Positions 23,017 through 32,990 of a stretch of DNA of 54,752 nt are shown here, piece by piece. The notes below the pieces were generated by a model. It did no database searches and was not told the origin of the DNA. It saw nothing but the letters and a program-made list of their open reading frames with translations. The DNA comes from Pseudomonadota bacterium. GTDB lineage: Bacteria; Pseudomonadota; Gammaproteobacteria; Xanthomonadales; Rhodanobacteraceae. Numbering within the stretch: the stretch's first letter is position 1; every line of letters begins with the position of its first letter. A program made the position numbers and the translations under genes. The DNA lies in assembly GCA_018240465.1 (NCBI GenBank), contig JAFEFS010000064.1, positions 1-54,752 of the forward strand, in the 5' to 3' direction.

Positions 23017-24426
23017 TTACAAGGCCCGCGAATAGCGTACCTCGACTGCGTCGGGCTTGCGAAGATGTGCGTCGAAGCACATCGCGATGTTGCGCAGCAG
23101 GAAGCGGCCGCGTGCGCTTACTTCGAGGCGTGCGGGTTCGACGGCGATCAGCCCATCGCGCGCGAGTTCGCGCAGGCGCGCGAGTTCGGCGGCGAAATAG
23201 ACGGCGAAATCGATGCGGTGCCGCGCCTCGAACGCGGCGATGTCGAGTCGGCCGTGGCACATCAGCTGCTGGATCAGGTCGGCGCGCAGGATGTCGTCGT
23301 CGTCGAGTTCGATCCCGCGCACGACCGGCAGGCGGCCGGCGTCGAGCGCGGCGTAGTAGCCGGGCAGGTCGCGCGCATTCTGGCTGAAGCTCGCGCCGAT
23401 GTGCGAGATCGAACTCATGCCGAGGCCGATCATGTCGCAGTCGGCGCAGGTCGAATAGCCCTGGAAATTGCGTTGCAGAGTGCCCGCATCCTGCGCGCGC
23501 GCAAGGTCGTCGTCCGGTCGCGCGAAGTGATCCATGCCGATGTAGCGGTAGCCGGCCGCGGTCAGCGTCTCGACGGTGAGGCCGAGCAGGTCGAGGCGCG
23601 TCGCCGCGCTCGGCAGGTCCGCGGCGTGGATCCGGCGCTGCGCCTTGAAACGTTCGGGCAGATGCGCGTAGGCGTACGTCGCGACGCGGTCCGGCGCGAG
23701 TTCGATGACCTGTTCGAGCGTGCGACGGAAATTAGCGAGGGTCTGCTTCGGCAGGCCGTAGATCAGATCGACGCTGGTCGAGCGGAAGCCGCTTGCGCGC
23801 GCCGCGTCGAGCACCGCGCGCGTCTGTTCGACCGACTGGATGCGGTTGATCGCGGCCTGCACGGCGGGATCGAAATCCTGCACGCCGATCGAGACGCGAT
23901 TGAAACCGTGTGCGGCGAGCATGCGCACGTAGTCCGGATCGCACCAGCGCGGGTCGATTTCGACGCCGAATTCGCGTTCCGCCTCGCGGCTGAAGGAGAA
24001 ATGCCGGGCAAGCGACTCGAGCAGTTCGCCCATCTGCGCGGCATCGAGGAAGTTCGGCGTGCCGCCGCCGAAGTGCAGCTGCACCAGTGCACGGTCGCGG
24101 TCGAACAGCGCGGCGACCATTTCGATCTCGCGATACAAGTGATCGAGATAGATGCCGGCCTTGCCGTGGTCGCGCGTGATCACGCGCGTGCAGCCGCAGT
24201 AGAAGCAGGGGCTTTCGCAGAACGGCACATGCACGTAGAGCGAGAGGCGGCGCGGGATCGGATCCTGGTTCGAGGCGCGCGCGATGGTGCGAAACGCTTC
24301 CTCCTCGAAGCCGTCGTGGAAGTTCGGCGCGGTGGGATACGAGGTGTAGCGTGGCCCGGCAACATCGCAGCGGGCGACCAGCGCGGGATCGAACAGGGGA
24401 GCAACGGATGGTGCGGTCGTGGCCAT
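23017..24426 (-). CDS. hemN: Oxygen-independent coproporphyrinogen III dehydrogenase
   Basis: A 469-aa radical SAM enzyme (E. coli HemN is 457 aa). The cluster motif is C-x3-C-x2-C in HVPFCESPCFYCGC, the SAM-binding GGGTP follows in LHFGGGTPNFL, and other family segments include GRYTSYPTAP-like GPRYTSYPTAPNF and IGLGMSSISHIG. It performs oxidative decarboxylation of coproporphyrinogen III without O2, supplying haem for cbb3, NirK-cyt c and NorZ. The FNR-type box at 24461-24474 predicts a transcription start exactly at the ATG (24426); there is no Shine-Dalgarno, so the mRNA is likely leaderless. fnr follows after 31 bases. Confidence 0.95.
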   Translation of the reverse strand: MATTAPSVAPLFDPALVARCDVAGPRYTSYPTAPNFHDGFEEEAFRTIARASNQDPIPRRLSLYVHVPFCESPCFYCGCTRVITRDHGKAGIYLDHLYREIEMVAALFDRDRALVQLHFGGGTPNFLDAAQMGELLESLARHFSFSREAEREFGVEIDPRWCDPDYVRMLAAHGFNRVSIGVQDFDPAVQAAINRIQSVEQTRAVLDAARASGFRSTSVDLIYGLPKQTLANFRRTLEQVIELAPDRVATYAYAHLPERFKAQRRIHAADLPSAATRLDLLGLTVETLTAAGYRYIGMDHFARPDDDLARAQDAGTLQRNFQGYSTCADCDMIGLGMSSISHIGASFSQNARDLPGYYAALDAGRLPVVRGIELDDDDILRADLIQQLMCHGRLDIAAFEARHRIDFAVYFAAELARLRELARDGLIAVEPARLEVSARGRFLLRNIAMCFDAHLRKPDAVEVRYSRAL

Positions 24427-24460
24427 GCCGGGATCATGCCCGGCGGGTCCGGGTGCCGCC

Positions 24461-24474
24461 CTGATCCAGATCAA
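24461..24474 (-). promoter_or_regulatory. FNR/ANR-type box, hemN-fnr promoter
   Basis: CTGATCCAGATCAA. CATGAT at 24433-24438 on the minus strand is 32 bases from the centre; the class II start point coincides with the A of the hemN ATG. Confidence 0.8.
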
Positions 24475-24586
24475 GTCACCGACGCGTCAGCGCGAAAGGC
24501 AGGCATACGGCAGACACGGTGCCCGCAAGACCATGCCACGCGCGGCGGGCCGGGGTTGTTCGCAGTCGACAGCGGGAAGACGGGCA

Positions 24587-24766
24587 TCATTTCGGCGATG
24601 CGTCGTCGCGATCCGGCGCCGGTGCGGGTGGATCTTCGGCCAACGGCATCAGCGCCGGTGTGTCGAGGTCGTCGAACTGGGCGTGGTTGACGCCCCAGAA
24701 GAATGCCGAGACGCCAGCGGCGAGCAGGACCAGGCTCAGCGGGATCAGTACAAGGACGATGTTCAT
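24587..24766 (-). CDS. ccoS: cbb3 oxidase assembly protein CcoS
   Basis: A 59-aa protein with one N-terminal membrane helix (VLVLIPLSLVLLAAGVSAFFW) followed by the family signature GVNHAQFDDLDTPAL. CcoS is required to insert cofactors into the CcoN subunit. Its ATG overlaps the ccoI stop by 4 bases. The proline- and acid-rich tail varies in the family. It is the last gene of the cco array before the separate hemN promoter. Confidence 0.92.
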   Translation of the reverse strand: MNIVLVLIPLSLVLLAAGVSAFFWGVNHAQFDDLDTPALMPLAEDPPAPAPDRDDASPK

Positions 24767-27207
24767 GCGGGCAGCACTTCGGCGAATGCGGGTACCGCGT
24801 CCGCGGCGCGCGGCGAAGATGCCTGCGGCGGCGCGATGCGCAGCGAATTGAGCACGACGAACAATGAGCTCGCCGACATGCCGATCGCTGCGAGCCATGG
24901 CGGTACGAGGCCGAATGCGGCGAGCGGAATGCCGGAGAGGTTGTAGGCGATCGCCCAGTACAGATTTGCGCGCAGCACGCGCAAGGTGGTCAGCGCAAGC
25001 GTGCGCGCGGTCGCAATCGTGTCGAGGCGGTCGGATGCGAGGACGAGGTCGGCGCTGGCCTGGGCGAGCTGGGTGCCGCCACCGAGCGCGATCGCGACGT
25101 CGGCGCCGGCGAGCACCGGCGCGTCGTTGACGCCATCGCCGACCATCGCGACCGTGTCGCCGCACGCGCGCCAGGCTTCCAGCGCACGCAGTTTGTCGTC
25201 CGGCTTCGCGCGCGCGCGGAAGTCGTCGATGCCAAGGCGCTCGGCCACCGCGGCCGCGCGTGCCTGGCTGTCGCCGCTGAGCATGGCTACCTTGCAGCCC
25301 TGCGCGCGCAGGACCGCGATTGCGCCGGCGGCCTCGTCGCGCAGGGTTTCGCGCAGGTGCAGGCGCGCGAGCGCCCCGTGCGCGTCGGCGAGCACGACGG
25401 CATCGTCATCCGTCGCCGCCGGCGCGGCGCGGCCGAGTGCGAATTCGGTGCGGCCAATACGATAACGCTGGCCGTCGATGCAGCCCGCGATGCCGGCGCC
25501 GGCTATCGTCTGCAACATCTCCGCGCGCGGAATCGTCGCACCGGCGGGTGCGGCGGCGCGAATCGCCGTGGCGAGCGGATGTGCGCTGCCGAGTTCGAGT
25601 GCGGCGGCGATGCGCAGGCATGCGTCGGCGCCGCGCGCGCCGATGACGTCGATGCCGACCAGTTCGAGGCGGTCGCGCGTCAACGTCCCGGTCTTGTCGA
25701 AGACCACGCGGTCGACGCGCGCGAGCTTTTCCAGCACATCGGTCCCGGGCATGAGTACGCCGATGCGCGCCAGCGCCGAGGCCGCGCGCAGATGCGCGAC
25801 CGGCACCGACAGCGCGAACGCGCATGGGCAGGAGACGACGAGCACGGCCAGCGCCGCGGCGAACGCGCGCGAAGGATCGAAGCAGAGCCAGGCGACGGCG
25901 GTCAGCACGGTCAGCGCGAGCACGCCGGCGACGAAGCGCGCGGCGATGCGGTCGCCGAGCAGGGCAGCGCGTGGGCGCCGGGTCTGTGCGCGCTCGATCA
26001 GGCGCATGATCGAGGAAAGCACCGTGTCCGCGCCGACGTGGGCGACGCGCATCTCGACCGGTCCCGCGCGCACGACGCTGCCGGCAATCAGGGTTTCACC
26101 GCGCCGGCGCGTGCGCGCGGCGGACTCACCGGTGAGCAGGGATTCGTCGACCTCGCAGGCTTCGTCGAGCAGGATGCCGTCGGCCGGTACCGCGACGCCG
26201 ACGGCGACAACGACGATATCGCCGGCCTCGAGCTCGTGCACTCCGACCGTTTCCGGCGCGCCCGCCGCGCTGCGGCGTTGCGCCAGCGCCGGTTGCAGGC
26301 GCGCGAGCGCATCGACGACATCGGCGGCGTGGCGCCGCGCGCGCATTTCCAGATAACGCCCGCCGAGCAGGAGAAACACGAACATGCTGGCTGAATCGAA
26401 GTAGACCTCGCCACCGCCGCGCAATGTTTCGTACAGGCTGGCGACATAGATCAGCGTGATCGCGAGCACGATCGTGGTGTCCATGCCGAGCGTGCGCGCG
26501 CGCAGTTCGCGTGCAGCACCGGCGAAGAACGGCTGTGCGGCGTAGATCACCACGGGCGTGGTGACGATGAGCCCGATCCAGCGGAAGAAGTCGCGCGTGG
26601 CCGGATCGATGCCTTCGAACGCGCCGGCGTACAGCGTCACCGCGAACATCATCGCCTGCATCATGCCGAGGCCGGCGACGATCAGGCGCTTGAGCGCGGT
26701 GCGCGATTCGCGCTGGTCGAGCGCGTCCAGCGCCTGCGCGTTGCAGGGATGCGGGGTGTAGCCGAGCCGGGCGATACGGCCGAGCATCTCGCTCAAAGCC
26801 ATGTTCGCCGGCATCCACTCGATGCGCACGCGCCGCGCGCCCGGGTTGACCTCGACCGCGCGCACACCGGGCAGGTCGCGCAACGCGCGATCGATCAGCC
26901 AGGCGCACGCCGCACAACGCAAGCCCTCGACGAGCACGCAGACTTCGGCGCTGCCGTTGCCGGCATGACGAACGTACAGGCGCTGAAGTTGCGCGCGGTC
27001 CCATGCGCTGAAATCGACGGCGGCGCCTGCGCGCCCTGCCGGCGTGCTGCGCAACCGGTAGTAGTCGGCGAGGCCAAGCGTGGCGATCCATTGCGCGGCT
27101 GCCTGGCAGCCGATGCAGCACACCGCGTGCGCTTCGCCGTTGACGCACGCATCGAGCGCGACGCCGTGGGGAATCGCTTCGCCGCAGTGGAAGCAGGCCG
27201 CCGACAT
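24763..27207 (-). CDS. ccoI: Copper-exporting P1B-type ATPase CcoI/FixI
   Basis: An 814-aa heavy-metal ATPase. The N terminus has a cysteine-rich domain (MSAACFHCGEAIP, then CCIGCQAAA), as in FixI, followed by a heavy-metal-associated domain with LRCAACAW. Transmembrane metal site CPC occurs in VVSCPCAFALSVP; the catalytic aspartate is in DKTGT, the SE/HP motif in LGSAHPLA, and the hinge in GDGVNDAPVL. It exports Cu(I) to the periplasm for assembly of the cbb3 CuB site. Start at 27207 lies 11 bases after the small FixH-position gene; the frame is open further upstream but those codons overlap that gene. Confidence 0.94.
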   Translation of the reverse strand: MSAACFHCGEAIPHGVALDACVNGEAHAVCCIGCQAAAQWIATLGLADYYRLRSTPAGRAGAAVDFSAWDRAQLQRLYVRHAGNGSAEVCVLVEGLRCAACAWLIDRALRDLPGVRAVEVNPGARRVRIEWMPANMALSEMLGRIARLGYTPHPCNAQALDALDQRESRTALKRLIVAGLGMMQAMMFAVTLYAGAFEGIDPATRDFFRWIGLIVTTPVVIYAAQPFFAGAARELRARTLGMDTTIVLAITLIYVASLYETLRGGGEVYFDSASMFVFLLLGGRYLEMRARRHAADVVDALARLQPALAQRRSAAGAPETVGVHELEAGDIVVVAVGVAVPADGILLDEACEVDESLLTGESAARTRRRGETLIAGSVVRAGPVEMRVAHVGADTVLSSIMRLIERAQTRRPRAALLGDRIAARFVAGVLALTVLTAVAWLCFDPSRAFAAALAVLVVSCPCAFALSVPVAHLRAASALARIGVLMPGTDVLEKLARVDRVVFDKTGTLTRDRLELVGIDVIGARGADACLRIAAALELGSAHPLATAIRAAAPAGATIPRAEMLQTIAGAGIAGCIDGQRYRIGRTEFALGRAAPAATDDDAVVLADAHGALARLHLRETLRDEAAGAIAVLRAQGCKVAMLSGDSQARAAAVAERLGIDDFRARAKPDDKLRALEAWRACGDTVAMVGDGVNDAPVLAGADVAIALGGGTQLAQASADLVLASDRLDTIATARTLALTTLRVLRANLYWAIAYNLSGIPLAAFGLVPPWLAAIGMSASSLFVVLNSLRIAPPQASSPRAADAVPAFAEVLPA

Positions 27208-27218
27208 GGTGTTTTCGC

Positions 27219-27478
27219 TCAGGGCGTCGCGTCGTCCGCCGGACGCTGTGCGTGCGAGGGTGGCAACGGGCTCGCGATCGGACGGTGGGCGACGACGAGG
27301 TCGTCGCGATGTTCGAACGCGGTGGCGACGAGGGCGAGCGAGCCGACCATCGTGCTGCCGATCAGCACGAGGATCAGCCACACCTCGGGCACGCGGTACC
27401 ATCGATTCACGTCGTTCGCACGCAAACGGAAATTCGAATCATCCTTGTTCTTGCCCGATTCGGGTCGGTCTTGCATGG

Positions 27479-27482
<4 letters not shown>
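27219..27482 (-). CDS. Short single-helix protein in the FixH position
   Basis: An 87-aa protein with a charged N terminus, one membrane helix (VWLILVLIGSTMVGSLALVATAF) and a proline-rich tail. It lies between ccoG and ccoI, where fixH (ccoH) normally is, and overlaps the ccoG stop by 4 bases. The helix followed by a D-x-L-V stretch (HRDDLVV) resembles the start of FixH, but the usual periplasmic domain of about 100 residues is absent. It could be a natural short CcoH-like assembly factor or an unrelated membrane protein. A second ATG at 27476 is also possible. Confidence 0.65.
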
Positions 27483-28860
<1,378 letters not shown>

Positions 28861-28864
<4 letters not shown>

Positions 28865-29142
28865 TCGCGATCGTCCCGCGGACGCCGCAGCAGCAGCGCG
28901 GTGAAGCAGCTCGCGCCCAGTGTCGCGGCCCAGAACACGAAGAAGCCCAGCGTGTAGCCGAGTTCGCGCGGCAAGCGCACATGCGGCCAGGCGATGTCGA
29001 ACAACTCGTTCGGATCGATCAGCGCGAAGAACACCATCGTCGCCACGCCCGCGGCGAAGAACGACGGCCAGGCGATCGCGCCGGCGAGCGCGATGCGTCC
29101 ATCCGCTTCCTGATCAGGGCGTGGCGCGGCGATACGGTTCAC
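28861..29142 (-). CDS. Two-helix membrane protein between ccoP and ccoG, unknown function
   Basis: A 93-aa protein with two membrane segments (FFAAGVATMVFFALI and YTLGFFVFWAATLGASCFTAL). I do not recognise a family. It starts with a GTG that overlaps the ccoP stop by 4 bases, and its stop overlaps the ccoG ATG by 4, so it is locked into the cco operon by translational coupling on both sides. That context argues for a role in cbb3 oxidase assembly or function. No cofactor-binding motif is visible. Confidence 0.75.
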
Positions 29143-30077
29143 GGTTGTCCGGCCTCGCCCGCGGCAGGTGCGGCAGCCGTTGCGGTCTCCGCGCGCGGTG
29201 CCTGCGCGAGCACCCAGGCCGCCGCGAGACGCACGCGGTCCATGCCGAGCACGTTCTCCCACGCCGGCATGCTTCCGCTGCGTCCGTTTCTGATCGACGC
29301 CTTGATGTCGTCGAGCGTGCCGCCGTAAAGCCAGATGTTGTCGGTCAGGTTCGGCGCGCCGAGCAGCGGATTGCCCTTGCCTTCGGGTCCGTGGCAGGCG
29401 ATGCACGTGGCCGTGAAGCGCGCCTTGCCGGCCGCCGCGAGTGCGGCATCGGCATTCTGGCCAGACAGGGTCAGCACGTAGTTCGCGACTTCCTCGATGC
29501 CCTGGTCGCCGAGCACCGCGGCCCACGGCGGCATGGTGCCGTGGCGGCCCTTGGCGATCGAGGCCACGACCGTATCCGGCGTGCCGCCGTACAGCCAGTC
29601 GCCATCGGTCAGGTTCGGATAGCCTTTCGCGCCGCGCGCGTCGGAGCCGTGGCAGGCCGCGCAGTTGTTGACGAAGACGTTGTGGCCCAGGGTCTGGGCC
29701 TGCGGATCGCGCTCGAGCTGTTCGATCGGCTGGTCGCGGAAGCGTGCGAACACCGCTTCGAGCTTGCGTCTGTTTTCGTCGAGGTCGGCGGCGACTTCCT
29801 TGTTCGAGGTCCAGCCGAGCGCGCCGACGGTGGAGCCCAGCCCCGGGTAGAACGCGAGGTAGCAGGCGGTGAACACGACCGAGATCAGGAACAGGCCCAG
29901 CCACCACAGCGGCAGCGGGTTGTTCAGTTCCTGCAGGTCCTCGTCCCAGATGTGGCCGGTCGTGGCCTGCTCGACCACGCCGCGCTTGCGTCGAGCGGTC
30001 GCAAGCAGCAGCCAGACGATGCCGACGACGTTGGCGACGACGAGCGCGATGATGTACCAATTCCAGAAGGCGCTCAT
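29139..30077 (-). CDS. ccoP: cbb3-type cytochrome c oxidase subunit III (dihaem)
   Basis: A 312-aa subunit with two N-terminal membrane helices (VVGIVWLLLAT and LWWLGLFLISVVFTACYLAF) and two periplasmic c-type haem sites, CAACH and CIACH, each followed by a Met ligand region (TMPPWA, SMPAWE). It passes electrons from soluble cytochrome c to CcoO and CcoN. Its ATG overlaps the ccoQ stop (ATGA), and its stop overlaps the next GTG. Length is typical. Confidence 0.95.
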   Translation of the reverse strand: MSAFWNWYIIALVVANVVGIVWLLLATARRKRGVVEQATTGHIWDEDLQELNNPLPLWWLGLFLISVVFTACYLAFYPGLGSTVGALGWTSNKEVAADLDENRRKLEAVFARFRDQPIEQLERDPQAQTLGHNVFVNNCAACHGSDARGAKGYPNLTDGDWLYGGTPDTVVASIAKGRHGTMPPWAAVLGDQGIEEVANYVLTLSGQNADAALAAAGKARFTATCIACHGPEGKGNPLLGAPNLTDNIWLYGGTLDDIKASIRNGRSGSMPAWENVLGMDRVRLAAAWVLAQAPRAETATAAAPAAGEAGQP

Positions 30078-30229
30078 GCCTGCGGCTCCGAGTGGTTGCC
30101 GGCGCCGCCGTCGGCGAACGGCAGTTGCGCGGCGGCGGCGAAATCGGCGCGACGCCGGCCGCTCCAGGCCCAGACGACGATGCCGAGGAACATCGCGAGC
30201 AGCACGGCGGTGAAGATGCCGGTGATCAT
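30074..30229 (-). CDS. ccoQ: cbb3-type oxidase subunit CcoQ
   Basis: A 51-aa protein with one membrane helix ([18 protein letters not shown]) followed by basic residues RRR and a short soluble tail. CcoQ/FixQ is a small stabilising subunit. It overlaps the ccoO stop and the ccoP ATG by 4 bases each, which leaves no doubt about the start at 30229. Confidence 0.92.
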   Translation of the reverse strand: MITGIFTAVLLAMFLGIVVWAWSGRRRADFAAAAQLPFADGGAGNHSEPQA

Positions 30230-30840
30230 GGTTGGGTCTCCTTCGGTCCGAACTTGCCGAGTCCCTGCAGGTACGCGATCAACGCGTCCATTTCCGTCTT
30301 GCCTTCGACCGCCGCGGCGACGCCGTCGAAGTCGGCCTTGGTGTAGGGATCGCCGAGGCGCGCGAGTCCGCGCATGTGCGCCGTGATGTCGTCCGCGGAA
30401 AGCTTGTTGCCGGCCAGCCAGGGGAAGCCCGGCATGTTCGACTCGGGCACGACGTCGCGCGGGTTGGTCAGGTGCACGCGCTGCCAGTCGTCGCTATAGC
30501 GGCCGCCGACTCGCGCGAGATCCGGACCGGTGCGCTTGCTGCCCCACTGGAACGGGCGGTCGTAGACCGATTCGCCCGCGACCGAGTAGTGGCCGTAGCG
30601 CTGCACTTCGGAGGCGAGCGTGCGGATCATCTGCGAATGGCAGTTGTAGCAGCCCTCGCGCACGTAGACGTCGCGGCCGGCGAGTTCAAGCGGCGGATAG
30701 GGCTTGAGGCCCGGAGCCGGATCGATCACCTGCGCCTGGAACATCAGCGGCACGATCTCGACGAGGCCGCCGATCGCGATGACGACCGCGACGAGCACCG
30801 CCATCAGGCCGATATTTTTTTCGAGAATTGCGTGATTCAT
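30226..30840 (-). CDS. ccoO: cbb3-type oxidase subunit II (monohaem)
   Basis: A 204-aa subunit: one N-terminal membrane anchor ([19 protein letters not shown]) and a periplasmic cytochrome c domain with the haem motif [12 protein letters not shown] and Met ligand region in [10 protein letters not shown]. It transfers electrons from CcoP to CcoN. The gene starts 12 bases after ccoN. Length and motifs are typical. Confidence 0.95.
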   Translation of the reverse strand: MNHAILEKNIGLMAVLVAVVIAIGGLVEIVPLMFQAQVIDPAPGLKPYPPLELAGRDVYVREGCYNCHSQMIRTLASEVQRYGHYSVAGESVYDRPFQWGSKRTGPDLARVGGRYSDDWQRVHLTNPRDVVPESNMPGFPWLAGNKLSADDITAHMRGLARLGDPYTKADFDGVAAAVEGKTEMDALIAYLQGLGKFGPKETQP

Positions 30841-30852
30841 CGGGTGGGCTCC

Positions 30853-32280
30853 TCAGGCGGCGACGACGGTCGGGATCGGCACGGCCGCCACGGGCTGGCG
30901 CGCCATCGCCCAGGTCTTGGCGGTGTTCCAGACCATGATGAACATGCCGCTGAGCACGAGCAGGCCGCCGACGAGTCGGGTGATGTAGAACGGATGGGTC
31001 TGCGCCACCGATTCGATGAAGGTGTAGGTCAGCGTGCCGTCGGGATTCGTCGCGCGCCACATCAGGCCCTGCATCACGCCGGCGATCCACATCGAGGCGA
31101 TATAGACGACGACGCCGATCGTCGCGATCCAGAAATGCAGGTCGATCGCGCGCGTCGAATACATGCCCGACAGGCCGAGCAGGCGCGGGATCATGCAGTA
31201 GAGCGAGCCGATGCTGATGAAGGCGACCCAGCCGAGCGCACCGGCGTGCACGTGGCCGATCGTCCAGTCGGTGTAGTGCGAGAGCGAGTTGACCGTCTTG
31301 ATCGACATCATCGGCCCCTCGAAGGTCGACATGCCGTAGAACGACAGCGACACGATCATGAACTTCAGGATCGGGTCGGTACGCAGTTTGTGCCATGCGC
31401 CCGACAGAGTCATCATGCCGTTGATCATGCCGCCCCACGATGGCGCGAGCAGGATCAGCGAGAACACCATGCCGAGCGACTGCGCCCAGTCGGGCAGGGC
31501 GGTGTACTGCAGGTGGTGCGGGCCGGCCCACATGTAGACCGAAATCAGCGCCCAGAAATGCACGACCGAGAGGCGGTACGAATAGACCGGGCGCTGCGCC
31601 TGCTTCGGCACGTAGTAGTACATCATGCCGAGGAAGCCGGCGGTGAGGAAGAAACCGACCGCGTTGTGCCCGTACCACCATTGCACCATCGCATCGACGG
31701 CACCGGAATAGACCGGATACGACTTCCACAGCCCGACCGGGAGTGCGAGATTGTTGACGATGTGCAGCACCGCAACCGTGATGATGAAGGCGCCGTAGAA
31801 CCAGTTGGCGACATAGATGTGCTTGACCCGACGCTTGACGATCGTGCCGAAGAAGACAATGCCGAACGCAACCCAGACGATCGCGATCAGGATGTCGATC
31901 GGCCACTCGGGTTCGGCGTATTCCTTGGACTGGGTGATGCCGAGCGGCAGCGTGATTGCGACGGCGACGATCACCAGTTGCCAGCCCCAGAACACGAAGG
32001 CGGCCAGCCTGTCCGAGAACAGTCGCGCCTGGCAGGTGCGCTGCACGACGTAGAAGGCCGTGCCCATCAGCGCGCAGCCGCCGAACGCGAAGATCACGGC
32101 GTTGGTGTGCAGCGGCCGTAGCCGGCTGTAGGTAAGCCAGGGAATGTCGAAGTTCAGCGCGGGCCAGGCGAGTTGCGCGGCGATGAACGCCCCGACCGCC
32201 ATGCCGACGATGCCCCAGAGGATCGTCGCGACGGTGAACTGTCGCACGACCTTGTCGTTGTATGTCCGTACCGTTTCCAT
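30853..32280 (-). CDS. ccoN: cbb3-type cytochrome oxidase catalytic subunit I
   Basis: A 475-aa haem-copper oxidase with 12 membrane helices. Haem and CuB histidines appear in [40 protein letters not shown] and [11 protein letters not shown]. It reduces oxygen with very high affinity and pumps protons. GGAG lies 6 bases before the ATG at 32280; the frame is open to 32508 across the promoter, but ATG 32280 gives the normal N terminus. An FNR-type box centred 64 bases upstream drives the ccoNOQP-orf-GHIS array. Confidence 0.96.
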   Translation of the reverse strand: METVRTYNDKVVRQFTVATILWGIVGMAVGAFIAAQLAWPALNFDIPWLTYSRLRPLHTNAVIFAFGGCALMGTAFYVVQRTCQARLFSDRLAAFVFWGWQLVIVAVAITLPLGITQSKEYAEPEWPIDILIAIVWVAFGIVFFGTIVKRRVKHIYVANWFYGAFIITVAVLHIVNNLALPVGLWKSYPVYSGAVDAMVQWWYGHNAVGFFLTAGFLGMMYYYVPKQAQRPVYSYRLSVVHFWALISVYMWAGPHHLQYTALPDWAQSLGMVFSLILLAPSWGGMINGMMTLSGAWHKLRTDPILKFMIVSLSFYGMSTFEGPMMSIKTVNSLSHYTDWTIGHVHAGALGWVAFISIGSLYCMIPRLLGLSGMYSTRAIDLHFWIATIGVVVYIASMWIAGVMQGLMWRATNPDGTLTYTFIESVAQTHPFYITRLVGGLLVLSGMFIMVWNTAKTWAMARQPVAAVPIPTVVAA

Positions 32281-32337
32281 GCCCGCTCCGCTGAGTTTCT
32301 CGCGGGCGGATTTTGAGTTCAGCGCGAGCCGCCGTTC

Positions 32338-32351
32338 TTGATCGAAGTCAA
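32338..32351 (-). promoter_or_regulatory. FNR/ANR-type box, ccoN promoter
   Basis: TTGATCGAAGTCAA. CAAAAT on the minus strand (32310-32315) is 32 bases from the centre; predicted start 32303 gives a 23-base leader with GGAG. Confidence 0.8.
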
Positions 32352-32470
32352 TTTGGCAGGGTGTCCGCTGGGGATTCCGCGTCGATGCGCCGCGGTCGCG
32401 CGGCGTCAGACCGGTCGGCGCGCCCGGCGTGATTCGACGCGGATCGATCGCGCGGCGACAACACCGGGAA

Positions 32471-32484
32471 TTGATCGAGATCAA
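32471..32484 (+). promoter_or_regulatory. FNR/ANR-type box, universal stress protein promoter
   Basis: TTGATCGAGATCAA, a perfect match to TTGATnnnnATCAA and the best box in the window. CAAAGT (32506-32511) lies near the expected -10. The ATG of the stress protein is 66 bases from the centre. Confidence 0.85.
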
Positions 32485-32543
32485 GCGCCGGTGCGCGCCT
32501 TCCATCAAAGTGACGGCGTATCCACGAAGCTAGGAGAAACGCG

Positions 32544-32966
32544 ATGAAAGTGTTGCTCAGCTACGACGGCAGCGAGTGTTCCGACCGTGCCGCGAAGTTC
32601 GTGATGACGACGCTGCGCAGGCAGACGCCGGACCTGAGGCTGGACGTGATCCACGTCGACATGCCGATGCTCGATCGCGTCGTCGCCACGTTGGGCGAGG
32701 AAACGGTGGCGCGCCTGCATCGCGAAAACGCTGATCTCGTGCTGAAGGATCTGCGCGCGAAACTGAAACGCGCGCAACTGCCGTTCAACGAGGTCGTGGC
32801 GACCGGGCCGATCGCGAAGAAGATCGGCGAGTACGCCGAGAAAGGGCGCTACGACATGATCGTCATGGGTTCGCATGGCCGCTCCGCTGCAGGCAACCTG
32901 TTCCTCGGCTCGGTGGCGACGCGCGTGCTGGCGGAATGCAAGGTGCCGGTGTTGATCGTGCGCTGA
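32544..32966 (+). CDS. Universal stress protein, UspA family
   Basis: A 140-aa single-domain Usp. It begins with the fold-typical MKVLLSYDGSECS and ends with the ATP-binding loop G-x2-G-x9-G-S in GSHGRSAAGNLFLGS. AGGAG lies 8 bases before the ATG. Divergent from ccoN with a separate FNR-type box. Usp proteins with ATP motifs promote survival during anaerobic or stationary stress in pseudomonads; the molecular target here is unknown. Confidence 0.92.
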   Translation: MKVLLSYDGSECSDRAAKFVMTTLRRQTPDLRLDVIHVDMPMLDRVVATLGEETVARLHRENADLVLKDLRAKLKRAQLPFNEVVATGPIAKKIGEYAEKGRYDMIVMGSHGRSAAGNLFLGSVATRVLAECKVPVLIVR

Positions 32967-32990
32967 GGCGACGATCGACAAACTGCCGGA

